Below are positions 1 through 6,794 of a stretch of DNA of 64,000 nucleotides, in pieces. The position numbers were made by a program, and so were the translations under genes. The DNA is from Planctomycetota bacterium. GTDB taxonomy: Bacteria; Planctomycetota; PLA2; JAEUHO01. The notes under the pieces were generated by a model that worked only from the letters and a program-made list of their open reading frames with translations, ran no database searches and was not told the DNA's origin. How positions within the stretch are numbered: the first letter of the stretch is position 1; each line of letters starts with the position of its first letter. The stretch covers positions 1 through 64,000 of the forward strand of contig JARGNS010000001.1 in NCBI GenBank assembly GCA_029213105.1, read 5' to 3'.

Positions 1-1
1 C

Positions 2-241
2 GACGGGGTCGCAGACGACGTCGCTGACCTCGTCATCCGACCTTGGGGGTGGGGCGTGGCGGCGCTTCGCTTCGACCCACGGGTCAGGGCGCTTCTCGCC
101 GGGGCGCGCAGTGCGTCTGAGGTGTTCATCACTCTCAACGGGCTCGGGTACCGCGCGGTCGCCGCAGCGGACTACATGAACGGGTTCACGTACATCGAAC
201 TCGAAGGTGAGCGCGCCTTCACTGACACACGGAAGAAGTGA
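2..241 (+). CDS. Hypothetical protein, 5' end cut by window edge
   Basis: The reading frame is open from the window edge to a TGA at 239-241, so the true start probably lies outside; a GTG at 56 would give only 61 residues. The visible part is small, with no recognised domain. Its stop overlaps the ATG of the DUF3310 gene by one base (TGATG), so it belongs to the same tightly packed plus-strand operon. Function unknown. Confidence 0.5.
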   Translation, partial: DGVADDVADLVIRPWGWGVAALRFDPRVRALLAGARSASEVFITLNGLGYRAVAAADYMNGFTYIELEGERAFTDTRKK

Positions 242-684
242 TGCCGATCGGACCGTGGGTAGACCCCGCACTGCCTGACAGCGCCCTGCCTGACAGCGTG
301 CGAGAGAACACGCAGCCGTGGTCTGAGAGACCGCAGAACCTGCGGCCGCGAGCCCCGACGGAGGTCGCACCGCCACCCGCGGTCGACTTCGAGCGCGAGA
401 AGCGCGACGCCGAGCAGCTGAAGAAGCTCATGGAGAAGTTCGAGAGTGAGGTCGTGCGTGGTCCCGTGCCAGCCTCGGTCGACCAGATCCGCCCCGACCA
501 CTACGGCGGTCCGGACGACCCGTTCGAGCCCGTCAAGATCATCCACGCCAAGAACCTGAACTTCAACCTCGGCAACGTCATCAAGTACGTGCTGCGGGCG
601 GGGTTGAAGGGTGACGCCATCGAGGACCTCAAGAAGGCCCTCACGTACCTGCAGTTCGAAATCGACCGTCGGTCGAAGGAGTAG
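241..684 (+). CDS. DUF3310 family phage protein
   Basis: 147 residues. The first 75 or so are proline-rich and charged and look disordered. The C-terminal part carries the DUF3310 signature seen in many phages: PDHYGG, then NFNLGNVIKYVLRAG, then EDLKKALTYLQFEI. The family is widespread in phage early or replication regions, often called SaV-like nucleotide kinase, but no activity has been settled and none is claimed here. The ATG at 241 is chosen because it overlaps the upstream stop (TGATG); a GTG one codon earlier is possible. The cyclic-nucleotide sponge gene follows three bases after its stop. Confidence 0.8.
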   Translation: MPIGPWVDPALPDSALPDSVRENTQPWSERPQNLRPRAPTEVAPPPAVDFEREKRDAEQLKKLMEKFESEVVRGPVPASVDQIRPDHYGGPDDPFEPVKIIHAKNLNFNLGNVIKYVLRAGLKGDAIEDLKKALTYLQFEIDRRSKE

Positions 685-687
685 ACC

Positions 688-1041
688 ATGAAGACCATCC
701 CCAACAACGCCCCGAGCAACGTGGCCGCCATCGACGAGCGCGACCCCAACGCAGGGGGCGCGTCCCACCTCTACGGCATCCAGTACGGAGGACCCGACGA
801 CGTGTGCCGGATCCAGTTCCAGCACGGCGCGCGGGCCGTCGAGGGCTCCACGGCTGGCGTCTTCGACGACGACCTCCTCGCCATCGTCCAGGATCGGATG
901 GAGGCGTTCCAGGCCGGGCCGTTCGCGTGCGAGGAGAACGCGGCAGCGCTGGAGAGCATCAAGGCGGCTCGCGAGGCCCTCGGGGTTCGGGTCGCGCGCC
1001 GCATCAAGGCCGGCGTGCTCGGCGTGAACAAGGCCCACTGA
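688..1041 (+). CDS. Acb2/Tad1-type cyclic-nucleotide sponge (anti-CBASS/Thoeris-like)
   Basis: 117 residues. The core has the pattern I recognise from the Acb2/Tad1 hairpin family: IQFQHGAR, then LLAIVQDRMEAF, then QAGPFACEENAAAL, and a basic helical tail. Known family members are small phage proteins that bind cyclic oligonucleotide or cyclic ADP-ribose signals and so blunt CBASS or Thoeris defence. This copy has about 40 extra N-terminal residues. It acts, by inference, in the host cytoplasm early in infection. It sits in an operon of short genes including a SLOG-domain protein. Which ligand it would bind cannot be read from the sequence. Identification is by motif memory, not by a search. 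Confidence 0.72.
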   Translation: MKTIPNNAPSNVAAIDERDPNAGGASHLYGIQYGGPDDVCRIQFQHGARAVEGSTAGVFDDDLLAIVQDRMEAFQAGPFACEENAAALESIKAAREALGVRVARRIKAGVLGVNKAH

Positions 1042-1043
1042 TC

Positions 1044-1358
1044 GTGAGTGACGACATCGACTACGACAGCCTCGACCCGGGCATCCGCCACACGGTGCGG
1101 GTGCTTCGGTCGTGGGGGCTCAACACGACCGACTCTGGCGACGGGTCGAAGGCCTCGTGGATGGAGGGAGCGCTCGAGGTGCCTCACGTCTTCTCCGTCA
1201 ACGAGCCCGCGGAAACGGCGGACTGGTTGCTTGGTCAACTGGTGCGCCACGGGGTCGAAGTGCGGATGGGCATGATCGAGTACACGTACGACCCGGTCAA
1301 CGGGGTCGGCATCATCGCGTTCTGGGGTACGGTTCCCGACTCTGTGGCGCCCGCGTGA
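1044..1358 (+). CDS. Hypothetical protein (104 aa)
   Basis: GTG start at 1044, two bases after the preceding TGA, giving a protein that begins MSDDIDYDSLDPGIRHTV. It is acidic and globular, with a TDSGDGSK stretch near residue 30 that recurs in small phage proteins, and no recognised catalytic motif. Its TGA overlaps the GTG of the next gene (GTGA), which indicates translational coupling. Function unknown; context suggests an early accessory gene. Confidence 0.65.
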   Translation: MSDDIDYDSLDPGIRHTVRVLRSWGLNTTDSGDGSKASWMEGALEVPHVFSVNEPAETADWLLGQLVRHGVEVRMGMIEYTYDPVNGVGIIAFWGTVPDSVAPA

Positions 1359-1597
1359 GCGAGCAGTACGGCCCCACCGACTACTACGCCGTCGGCCGCT
1401 ACGTCACGCACGGGCCCTTCCGGGGCCTTGACGGTCGGGCGTGGTCGACGATGTACGAGATCGAACGGATGTTCGAAAACGACGGGGTCACGATGGTCGA
1501 GTTCGACGGCGGCACCGTCGTCGACTACGAGTCCTTGCGGGCCCACTACGACCCCGTCGGTCACTGGGACGAATACGACAAGTGGGAGGGCGAGTGA
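1355..1597 (+). CDS. Hypothetical protein (80 aa)
   Basis: GTG start overlapping the upstream stop (GTGA), ending in a stop that itself overlaps the next GTG. 80 residues, acidic, rich in tyrosine and tryptophan (for example GHWDEYDKWEGE at the C-terminus). No known family recognised. The two four-base overlaps make it a genuine coupled gene rather than a chance frame. Confidence 0.6.
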   Translation: MSEQYGPTDYYAVGRYVTHGPFRGLDGRAWSTMYEIERMFENDGVTMVEFDGGTVVDYESLRAHYDPVGHWDEYDKWEGE

Positions 1598-2001
1598 AGG
1601 TCGCCTTCTACGGTGGTCGCCACCTCAACAACGTCCAGGCGCTCTACGAGGCGTGGTACCAGCTGGACGACGTCTCGTGGGTCATCACGACCGACGAGCC
1701 GGGCGGTCCGTCGATCATCGCGAGCATCACGCGGTCTGCGGGGGTCCCAACGACCAAGCTCGAGGCTGCGTGGCTTCTGCATGGCGACCTCGCCGAGCGC
1801 ATGCGGCGCTACGCCATCATGAAGGCGGAGCCGGACATGATCGCACTCATGCCCGGCGGCGCGGACGTCGAGGAGATGCTCGCCATCGCCGACGCTGCGC
1901 GCGTCCCGGTCTGGGACTTGCGTGACATCGAGTACATCAAGCTCGGGGACGCCCGCCAACTCGGCGGGTATGAACTCGACCTGGCGGACCTACCGTTCTG
2001 A
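1594..2001 (+). CDS. SLOG family nucleotide-binding protein (YspA/cpYpsA-like, DUF2493-like)
   Basis: 135 residues with a Rossmann-type layout. It has an N-terminal MKVAFYGGRHLNN (the GGR loop typical of this family), a middle RRYAIMKAEPDMIALMPGG strand-loop, then EEMLAIADAARVPVWDL. In known members the GGR and PGG loops bind a nucleotide-derived ligand. The family is frequent in phages and in nucleotide-signalling systems. GTG start overlaps the upstream stop. The gene meets the stop of the minus-strand gene at 2002 with no spacing, over a TGATCA palindrome. Being in one operon with the cyclic-nucleotide sponge makes a role around nucleotide signals attractive but unproven. Confidence 0.65.
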   Translation: MKVAFYGGRHLNNVQALYEAWYQLDDVSWVITTDEPGGPSIIASITRSAGVPTTKLEAAWLLHGDLAERMRRYAIMKAEPDMIALMPGGADVEEMLAIADAARVPVWDLRDIEYIKLGDARQLGGYELDLADLPF

Positions 2002-2367
2002 TCAGGTGTAGATGAACCGCACCGTGATGGGCGAGGTCGGCGCCGTGGTCCCTGCGGTCCCACCGGTCGTCACGACCGCGTAGGAGAGCCCGGTCGAGAA
2101 GGCGAAGCCTTGCTTGACCACGAACTGGCGCGCCACGCCGGCGGGGATCATGATGATGTACTCGGGCACGGTCGTACCGACGGTCACACCGCTGGTCGCG
2201 TCGTAGACCTTGACGTAGGACTTCGCGCTGTTCGCAGTGTTGTCCACGTAGAGGCTGTAGAACAGGCCAGAGCCGCTCGCCGCGTACTGGACGGTCGCGG
2301 CGGCCGCGGTGTCATCGGTTCGGTCGGTCGCGAAGTTGCCGGGGATGGTCTTGGCGTTGACGGTCAT
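2002..2367 (-). CDS. Small beta-rich virion-type protein, copy 2 of a pair
   Basis: 121 residues, exactly the length of its upstream neighbour, with which it shares an evident pattern (YSLYVDNTANSAKSYVKVYD here, CSMTLDNSQNVAVSYAKLYD there), so the two look like a tandem duplication. The composition (Thr, Val, Ala, Gly) and alternating pattern suggest a beta-sandwich, as in capsid decoration or fibre-tip proteins. No signal peptide or membrane segment. The role is inferred only from composition and from similar small proteins elsewhere in the window. Confidence 0.6.
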   Translation of the reverse strand: MTVNAKTIPGNFATDRTDDTAAAATVQYAASGSGLFYSLYVDNTANSAKSYVKVYDATSGVTVGTTVPEYIIMIPAGVARQFVVKQGFAFSTGLSYAVVTTGGTAGTTAPTSPITVRFIYT

Positions 2368-2370
2368 GGT

Positions 2371-2736
2371 TCAGCTCCCGATGACGGAGATGGCAGCGTT
2401 GCTCGAGGGGTCGGTCGTGCCGGTGTCCCCGGAGTCGGTCACGCAGCGCATGGTCAGCCCGTTCACCATCGGCAGACCGTCGCAGATGACGATCTCGTAG
2501 GCCGTGCTCGCGGCGAGCTTGAACTTGTAGTCGGGCACGTCGGCCGACGGGTCCGCGGTCACGGCGTCGTAGAGCTTCGCGTACGAGACCGCGACGTTCT
2601 GCGAGTTGTCGAGGGTCATCGAGCAGATGGTCTTCGGTCCGTCGAAGACGTCCTCGTCCGGACTGGACACGACGTCCGTGGAGTTGACCAGCACATCGGT
2701 GAACTGGTCATCGGTCGGGGTGCGGGTCAGCGCCAT
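2371..2736 (-). CDS. Small beta-rich virion-type protein, copy 1 of a pair
   Basis: 121 residues, first gene of a two-gene minus transcript. It is a paralogue of the downstream gene: both have an LDN/VDN strand, a KLYD/KVYD motif near the middle, a VPDY/VPEY motif and a glycine-threonine-rich end. Predicted beta-rich structural protein. Start is preceded by GGAGG about seven bases upstream. An extended -10 element (TGATACACT, reading leftwards) lies just upstream at 2758-2766. Confidence 0.6.
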   Translation of the reverse strand: MALTRTPTDDQFTDVLVNSTDVVSSPDEDVFDGPKTICSMTLDNSQNVAVSYAKLYDAVTADPSADVPDYKFKLAASTAYEIVICDGLPMVNGLTMRCVTDSGDTGTTDPSSNAAISVIGS

Positions 2737-2757
2737 GTAGGCCTCCTATTCCCGGGG

Positions 2758-2766
2758 AGTGTATCA
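2758..2766 (-). promoter_or_regulatory. Extended -10 promoter element
   Basis: Read on the minus strand this is TGATACACT, fitting the TGNTANANT pattern found repeatedly in this genome. It lies about 20 bases upstream of the start at 2736 in the divergent intergenic region. No convincing -35. Prediction by eye. Confidence 0.45.
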
Positions 2767-2777
2767 TGATTCGCACG

Positions 2778-2806
2778 TTGCGGCTGTTTTACATTCAGGC
2801 TAAGTT
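2778..2806 (+). promoter_or_regulatory. Sigma70-like promoter for the metallophosphoesterase gene
   Basis: TTGCGG, 17-base spacer, TAAGTT, ending about 33 bases before the ATG at 2839. Spacing is ideal, but both hexamers deviate from consensus. It lies in the divergent region between minus- and plus-strand genes where a promoter is expected. Confidence 0.4.
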
Positions 2807-2838
2807 GGGCTCGGAACCTGTTCTCTGGGGAGCCGAGA

Positions 2839-4335
2839 ATGCCGAATCAGCCGAAGTGGCAGAAGATCAAGCGCGACTTCTGTGCGCCGGACCGACCCGA
2901 CTTCCTCAGCGCGTGGCGCACCTACGGGGTCGTCCTCAAGGGCAAGACGTGGACGGAGATTCGAGACACCCTCTCGCCCTACCCCTTCACGGACGCGGAG
3001 CGCTGCCCCGCCGGGGTCGCGAAGCATCTGCGCTGGGCGGCCGACAACGTCGGCTCAACCCCGCCGACTGACTGGCCACACGCCTACGCGCAGCCCGGCA
3101 CCGGCGCCGACAAGGCTCAGATTGACCGGAAGCGTGATCTCGCGTCGACCAAGGTCGAGAAGAAGTTCACCGACGACAACCACATGTCGGTCGACGTGCG
3201 GGCGCAGCACCTGGTCATGAACCTCGACCAGCTCGCGGACGTGGCGAACCTCGACCTCGACACGTGGCGGGTCAAGGACGGCAAGGTCAACACGTGGACC
3301 ACGGCCATGAAGGTCAAGCGCGACGGCGTGGAGACCCCGGAGGTCGTGCGCAACTGGCAGGTCACTGCGAACCTCGTGCGTCGCCTCGACGGGCCCGACG
3401 GCGGCTTCCGCCCGGTCATCGGTACCCCGAACCTGCGCGTAGAGCGGAGCACCCCGCAGGCTGTGAAGACGGCGGTCATCATCCCCGACTCGCAGAACGG
3501 GTACATCCGCGACTTCGACAACGACACCTTCATCCCCATCCACGACCGGCGCGCGTGGGACATCGCGGTCCAGGTCGTGGCGAAGGTCAATCCGGACTAC
3601 GTGGTCTTTCTCGGCGACATGCTTGACCTCGCCGAGTGGTCGACGCGCTTCCCCCGCGAGGCGGCGCTCGAGAACACGACCCAGACCGCGCTGGACGAGC
3701 TTCACTGGTGGCTTGCCGCGGTCCGGGCGGCCGCGCCCCATGCGAAGATCGTGTACATCGAAGGCAACCACGAGAGCCGCGTTCAGCGGGCGCTGGTCGA
3801 GACAATGAACCACGCGGCAGGTCTGCGGGCGGTCAACGACACCGAGCCGGCCATGAGCATCTCGCGCCTGCTCGACCTCAAGTCCCTCGACGTGGAGTAC
3901 GTCGGCCCGTACGGCGAGGACTACTACCTCTGGGGCGACGGACCGAACGTGGGGCACGGGACCAAGGCGCGGTCGGGGGTCGGGTCGACGATCACCGGCA
4001 TCCTCAAGGAGTCGCACCACAGCGGCTACACGGGCCACATCCACAGCGTCGAGTACGCGAGCAAGCAGATCCACACCCACCGCGGCCCGAAGATCATCAC
4101 GGCGGCGTCCATCGGCTGCATCTGCCGGGTCGACGGGGTCGTCCCGGGGGTCTCGACGAAGACGAACTGGACCCAGGCGGTCGGGGTCTCGCACTGGGAC
4201 GGAGAGCAGGACTTCTTGGAGGTCGTGCCGATCAACAACGGCAAGTCGGTCTTCCGCGGCGAGATGCTCGTCGGGGAGGAGCGTGTCGAAGAGATCGCAG
4301 CTGCGCTGCGTAAGCCCGCGCTGATTTGTGGTTGA
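2839..4335 (+). CDS. Calcineurin-like metallophosphoesterase with an N-terminal extension
   Basis: 498 residues. The C-terminal half (about 210-440) has the metal-binding motifs of the calcineurin-like phosphoesterase superfamily in order: D217-x-Q219 (usually DxH), G259-D260, G309-N310-H311-E312 and G399-H400-x-H402. These ligands coordinate two metal ions that hydrolyse phosphodiesters or phosphomonoesters. Family members include nucleases such as SbcD/Mre11 as well as nucleotidases. The first 200 residues are of unknown type, basic and possibly DNA-binding. Start ATG with GGGGAG seven bases upstream. It stands alone between a promoter and the tRNA cluster. It could be a repair nuclease partnering the Rad50-like ATPase at 45721-47856, but that is speculation. 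Confidence 0.75.
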   Translation: MPNQPKWQKIKRDFCAPDRPDFLSAWRTYGVVLKGKTWTEIRDTLSPYPFTDAERCPAGVAKHLRWAADNVGSTPPTDWPHAYAQPGTGADKAQIDRKRDLASTKVEKKFTDDNHMSVDVRAQHLVMNLDQLADVANLDLDTWRVKDGKVNTWTTAMKVKRDGVETPEVVRNWQVTANLVRRLDGPDGGFRPVIGTPNLRVERSTPQAVKTAVIIPDSQNGYIRDFDNDTFIPIHDRRAWDIAVQVVAKVNPDYVVFLGDMLDLAEWSTRFPREAALENTTQTALDELHWWLAAVRAAAPHAKIVYIEGNHESRVQRALVETMNHAAGLRAVNDTEPAMSISRLLDLKSLDVEYVGPYGEDYYLWGDGPNVGHGTKARSGVGSTITGILKESHHSGYTGHIHSVEYASKQIHTHRGPKIITAASIGCICRVDGVVPGVSTKTNWTQAVGVSHWDGEQDFLEVVPINNGKSVFRGEMLVGEERVEEIAAALRKPALICG

Positions 4336-4360
4336 CGCCTTCTGACGACGTGACTAAGGT
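4332..4360 (+). promoter_or_regulatory. Sigma70-like promoter upstream of leader ORF and tRNA genes
   Basis: TTGACG, exact 17-base spacer, TAAGGT; it overlaps the stop codon of the phosphoesterase gene. This is the best-looking -35/-10 pair in the window. The transcript would cover the 21-codon ORF, a terminator and, on readthrough, the tRNAs. Confidence 0.55.
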
Positions 4361-4366
4361 GTCGGT

Positions 4367-4432
4367 ATGACGCTCATCCATGCCAACGCCGCCTTCGCGA
4401 AGCCGCAGCCCCGCCCGGGGTCTGCGATGTGA
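4367..4432 (+). CDS. Possible 21-codon leader peptide
   Basis: ATG at 4367 with AAGGTG at optimal distance, 21 codons, TGA at 4430-4432. A small GC-rich hairpin (4405-4425) lies inside it and a Rho-independent terminator follows 25 bases later. The peptide begins MTLIHANAAFAK and has no recognised similarity. The arrangement resembles a translated leader before an attenuator, but it carries no run of a single amino acid's codons. Confidence 0.35.
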   Translation: MTLIHANAAFAKPQPRPGSAM

Positions 4433-4456
4433 CGGCATGTGCCAGCGCATCGGAAG

Positions 4457-4491
4457 ACCCCGGCTCTCTCACGAGGCCGGGGTTTTTCTTT
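4457..4491 (+). terminator. Rho-independent terminator before tRNA cluster
   Basis: Stem ACCCCGGC/GCCGGGGT (4457-4464 with 4476-4483), extended inside the loop by CTC/GAG, followed by a TTTTT run and more T. Strong classical terminator. It lies between the promoter at 4332 and tRNA-Lys, so tRNA expression needs either readthrough or processing. Confidence 0.75.
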
Positions 4492-4566
4492 GGGGCGTAG
4501 CTCAGTTGGTAGAGCACCGGGCTCTTAACCCGATGGTCGCGAGTTCGAACCTCGCCGCCCTGACCA
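4491..4566 (+). tRNA. tRNA-Lys (anticodon CTT)
   Basis: Cloverleaf is readable: D stem GCTC/GAGC, anticodon loop CTCTTAA giving CTT, T arm GCGAG-TTCGAAC-CTCGC, discriminator A and an encoded CCA. The acceptor stem has wobble pairs at positions 1 and 2, and the anticodon stem has one C-A mismatch at its outer pair, so it is slightly weak but complete. Confidence 0.85.
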
Positions 4567-4586
4567 CCTCAATCTCTTTCACACAT

Positions 4587-4658
4587 GGGCGCGTAGCTCA
4601 GCGGTAGAGCGTCCGATTGTTAATCGGAGGGTCGTAGGTTCAATCCCTGCCGCGCCCG
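4587..4658 (+). tRNA. tRNA-Asn (anticodon GTT)
   Basis: Perfect acceptor stem GGGCGCG/CGCGCCC, D stem GCTC/GAGC, anticodon stem TCCGA/TCGGA with loop TTGTTAA (GTT), T arm GTAGG/CCTGC. Discriminator G, CCA not encoded. It lies 20 bases after tRNA-Lys. Confidence 0.9.
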
Positions 4659-4661
4659 CCT

Positions 4662-4738
4662 CGGGGGTTAGCTCAGTCTGGTAGAGCATCCGGTTTGGGA
4701 CCGGAAGGCCGCGTGTTCGACTCACGCACCCCCGACCA
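4662..4738 (+). tRNA. tRNA-Pro (anticodon TGG)
   Basis: Acceptor CGGGGGT/ACCCCCG, D stem GCTC/GAGC, anticodon stem TCCGG/CCGGA with loop TTTGGGA (TGG), T arm GCGTG/CACGC, discriminator A and encoded CCA. It starts three bases after tRNA-Asn, so the two are almost certainly one transcript. Confidence 0.92.
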
Positions 4739-4754
4739 CCTCAAGGCCAAGAAG

Positions 4755-4904
4755 ATGAAGTCCGCGAAACTGAAGAAGCCCGCCCCCGCGGCAGTCGCCC
4801 ACCAGATGCGTGGTGGCTCAGGGGCGGGCCCCCACAAGGTGCGTACTCGAGATGAGCGGCGCGTCCCTCGAAAGCGCAAGCACAAGGGTCAGGACGACGG
4901 TTGA
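4755..4904 (+). CDS. Small basic protein (49 aa)
   Basis: 49 residues, strongly basic, beginning MKSAKLKKPAPAAVAHQ and ending in an Arg/Lys-rich helix (RRVPRKRKHKG). It starts 17 bases after the tRNA-Pro CCA end with AAGG about nine bases upstream. A nucleic-acid-binding role is plausible from charge alone. Its last 16 bases overlap the end of the minus-strand gene at 4889-5098. Confidence 0.45.
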   Translation: MKSAKLKKPAPAAVAHQMRGGSGAGPHKVRTRDERRVPRKRKHKGQDDG

Positions 4905-5098
4905 GGCTCTTCCGGCGGGGGCTCGTCGGTGTCGTCGAAGTACTCGTACACGAACTCATGACCACGAGTGCATTCGAGACACCCGCAGGCGTCGTCGTGC
5001 GACTCCGGGTCGGTGATGATGTCGAGGATCTCCACGTCACCGCCAAGATCTCGGATCAGAGCGTCCAGCGAGGCCTTGATCAGGTTGTAGTCGCTCAT
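4889..5098 (-). CDS. Acidic hypothetical protein with a CxxC (69 aa)
   Basis: 69 residues, start ATG at 5098 immediately after the upstream stop (TGACATG). Acidic throughout, with a CGCLEC motif around residue 40 and a proline-glutamate tail. Two cysteines are too few for a full zinc site in one chain. It is the last gene of the minus-strand lysis/late transcript. Function unknown. Confidence 0.6.
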   Translation of the reverse strand: MSDYNLIKASLDALIRDLGGDVEILDIITDPESHDDACGCLECTRGHEFVYEYFDDTDEPPPEEPQPSS

Positions 5099-5099
5099 G

Positions 5100-5348
5100 T
5101 CACCACTTACGGCACGACCAGTATCGTGCCTTGTGCTTCGGTCCAGGGTTGTCGCAGTTGTGTCGTGCTCTGAAGTTCTTGCGGCGTTCGGGGTTGTCGC
5201 GCTTGATCTCCATGTTCGCATCTCCGAACGTGACCTTGGCGATGTTCCCGTTGGGCTTCTTCACGTACACCATGAACTTCTTGCGCCCGTGACCACCCTC
5301 GCCTTTCTTGATCCTGCGAGGCTTATTGAGCGGTTTCTTGTCAGGCAC
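5100..5348 (-). CDS. Conserved basic phage protein (82 aa)
   Basis: 82 residues, GTG start with an ideal GGAGG six bases upstream. It has the pattern FMVYVKKPNGNIAKVTFGD, NMEIKRDNPERR, then NFRARHNCDNPGPKHKARYW and a final CRKW. I recognise this pattern as conserved in many tailed phages, especially marine ones, without a settled function; in some it forms the end of head-maturation or structural proteins. Possible metal or nucleic-acid binding through His/Cys and basic residues is inference. Confidence 0.65.
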   Translation of the reverse strand: MPDKKPLNKPRRIKKGEGGHGRKKFMVYVKKPNGNIAKVTFGDANMEIKRDNPERRKNFRARHNCDNPGPKHKARYWSCRKW

Positions 5349-5535
5349 GAGTGGCCTCCGTAGGTGTGACGAGGCGGAGCGCCAGAGGCTTCATGACCTC
5401 GGTGTCCTCGTCTGGGTCGTAGCGCCGCCTCTCTTCCTCGACTTGGCACGCAGGCGGGCACGCAGCGCGGCTGCGCTCCTCGAGGCGGGCGAGCGCGATG
5501 GCGAGCCTCAACAGTCCGTGGGTCAGGTCAGACAT
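5341..5535 (-). CDS. Hypothetical protein (64 aa)
   Basis: Start ATG at 5535 overlaps the upstream stop by eight bases, and its own stop overlaps the next GTG by eight bases. 64 residues: a leucine/arginine-rich helix at the N-terminus (THGLLRLAIALARLEERSR), then a charged segment. No family recognised. Coupling on both sides supports it as real. Confidence 0.55.
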   Translation of the reverse strand: MSDLTHGLLRLAIALARLEERSRAACPPACQVEEERRRYDPDEDTEVMKPLALRLVTPTEATRA

Positions 5536-6013
5536 CTCGCTTATCCAGTCGCGAGACGAGGTCCTGCACCTGGCGTAGCACGACCGCCACCTCGTTGGTG
5601 CTCGAGTTCGCCAAGTTCGACACTGCGGCCTTGAGCGCCGCACGGTCTGCGTCGACCTCCTTGCGCCACGCGAGGTGGCGCGACTCTTCCTTCGGGTGCA
5701 GCTCGGCGTTGATGTCGGCGATGGCTGCGTACGTCGCGTCGATGCGCGTGTGCGCCTTCTTGATCGGTGCGGCGTCAGCCTGTTGCGAGTTCTTACGCCA
5801 CTCGACGAGCTTCAGCACACCACCTGCGGCACCAGCGAACAACACGACGGTCGCCGCCCACTCCTTGATCTGCGCGAAGGACACCCCGGCCGCCGGGGTC
5901 TCAAGCTCTTGCGAGTACGCCGCGGTCGAGAACAGCACCAGACCGCACAGGCCTACGACGATCACAAGGCCGACGACTTGCGCCCAACTACATGCACCCT
6001 TTACAGTCCGCAT
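5528..6013 (-). CDS. Membrane protein of the lysis region (161 aa)
   Basis: Hydrophobic segment at residues 11-33 (signal or membrane anchor, followed by AAYSQELE), a second at about 52-69, then a long charged alpha-helical region (about 75-161) with coiled-coil character. This is the layout of an inner-membrane lysis accessory or holin-like protein with a long soluble domain. It lies in a run with a holin-like gene and an amidase. Start ATG at 6013 has GGGAGG about ten bases upstream. The exact role is not established. Confidence 0.55.
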   Translation of the reverse strand: MRTVKGACSWAQVVGLVIVVGLCGLVLFSTAAYSQELETPAAGVSFAQIKEWAATVVLFAGAAGGVLKLVEWRKNSQQADAAPIKKAHTRIDATYAAIADINAELHPKEESRHLAWRKEVDADRAALKAAVSNLANSSTNEVAVVLRQVQDLVSRLDKRDV

Positions 6014-6097
6014 CGGATTCGAGCCTCCCGAAGACCACTACGCACAGCCGCCCAGACTCGACGAAGGTCGAGCCCGGTCTTGCGGCGCCCCCTCGGC

Positions 6098-6568
6098 TTA
6101 CTGCGCGTCATTGGTGGGCTCCGGGCAATCGCGCTCGGCGTGCTCGCGGGCGAGCTTCGACCAAGCGATGATCTCGTTGATGGACCCTCGCCCAGCGTCA
6201 CTCTGCTGGAACTGCATCAGCTTGAGGGTCATGCAGGCTGGGGTCGTGCTCTTACCTTCGACGGTGCAGTCGACAGGGAGGCTGTCAGGCCCCGCGAGCA
6301 GGGTCTGCTTCTTCTGGCGCTCTGCCTCGATGGTCTGGGACGCCTCGACGACCACGGCGACCTGAGCAGTCAAGTCCGGCGTGATGTCGGCGACCGCCTT
6401 GGCGGAGCGCGCCATGTCGGTCATGGCCTCGGCCTGGGCGACCTCCGCGGCCTCCCGGTTCTTCATCACCTTCGCGGCGATACCGCCCCCGATGGCGCCG
6501 CCAGCGACGAGAGCACCCAGACCGATTCCGACGAGAGTTCCGATTGCCATGGTGATCTCAGTTTTCAT
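6098..6568 (-). CDS. Single-pass membrane protein with coiled coil, spanin-like
   Basis: 156 residues. Glycine-rich transmembrane segment at about 8-33, then a helical stretch with heptad character (about 36-95), then a C-terminal domain with three cysteines (about 107, 117 and 150). An N-terminal anchor plus a periplasmic coiled coil next to holin and endolysin genes is the usual layout of an i-spanin-type protein in Gram-negative phages, but no Rz sequence signature is visible. ATG at 6568 overlaps the end of the holin-like gene. The gap 6014-6097 upstream of the next gene holds only a short CTCGAC/GTCGAG hairpin. Confidence 0.5.
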   Translation of the reverse strand: MKTEITMAIGTLVGIGLGALVAGGAIGGGIAAKVMKNREAAEVAQAEAMTDMARSAKAVADITPDLTAQVAVVVEASQTIEAERQKKQTLLAGPDSLPVDCTVEGKSTTPACMTLKLMQFQQSDAGRGSINEIIAWSKLAREHAERDCPEPTNDAQ

Positions 6569-6794
6569 GCTTCGCCCTCGCAGCGCCTTCGCCGACATGG
6601 CGGAGACTGGAAGAGCCGATCGCCACGAGTACCGCAGGTACGACCGTTGTGAGAAACGTGTCGACGGATCGCCACGCACCCTCACTCAGAGGGTACATCG
6701 AGTCGGTGACGCTCGCGACCACGAGCAGGCCGCTCGTCGCCGCGAAGACGTACAGGGCGGCCTTGACGTGCTGGGACTTGACCCACTTCATCAT
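6558..6794 (-). CDS. Putative holin (78 aa, two membrane segments)
   Basis: 78 residues with two hydrophobic segments (about 11-28 and 45-62), short polar ends and a basic C-terminus. Size and topology are typical of class II holins, which form the lesions that let the endolysin reach the wall. Two adjacent ATGs overlap the upstream stop (ATGATGA); a dual-start arrangement is possible. It lies between the amidase and the spanin-like gene. Confidence 0.6.
   Translation of the reverse strand: MMKWVKSQHVKAALYVFAATSGLLVVASVTDSMYPLSEGAWRSVDTFLTTVVPAVLVAIGSSSLRHVGEGAARAKHEN

Noticed and set aside
4491..4566. tRNA-Lys as a pseudogene
   Set aside because: The acceptor wobble pairs and one stem mismatch are tolerable; the loop, T arm, discriminator and encoded CCA are intact.
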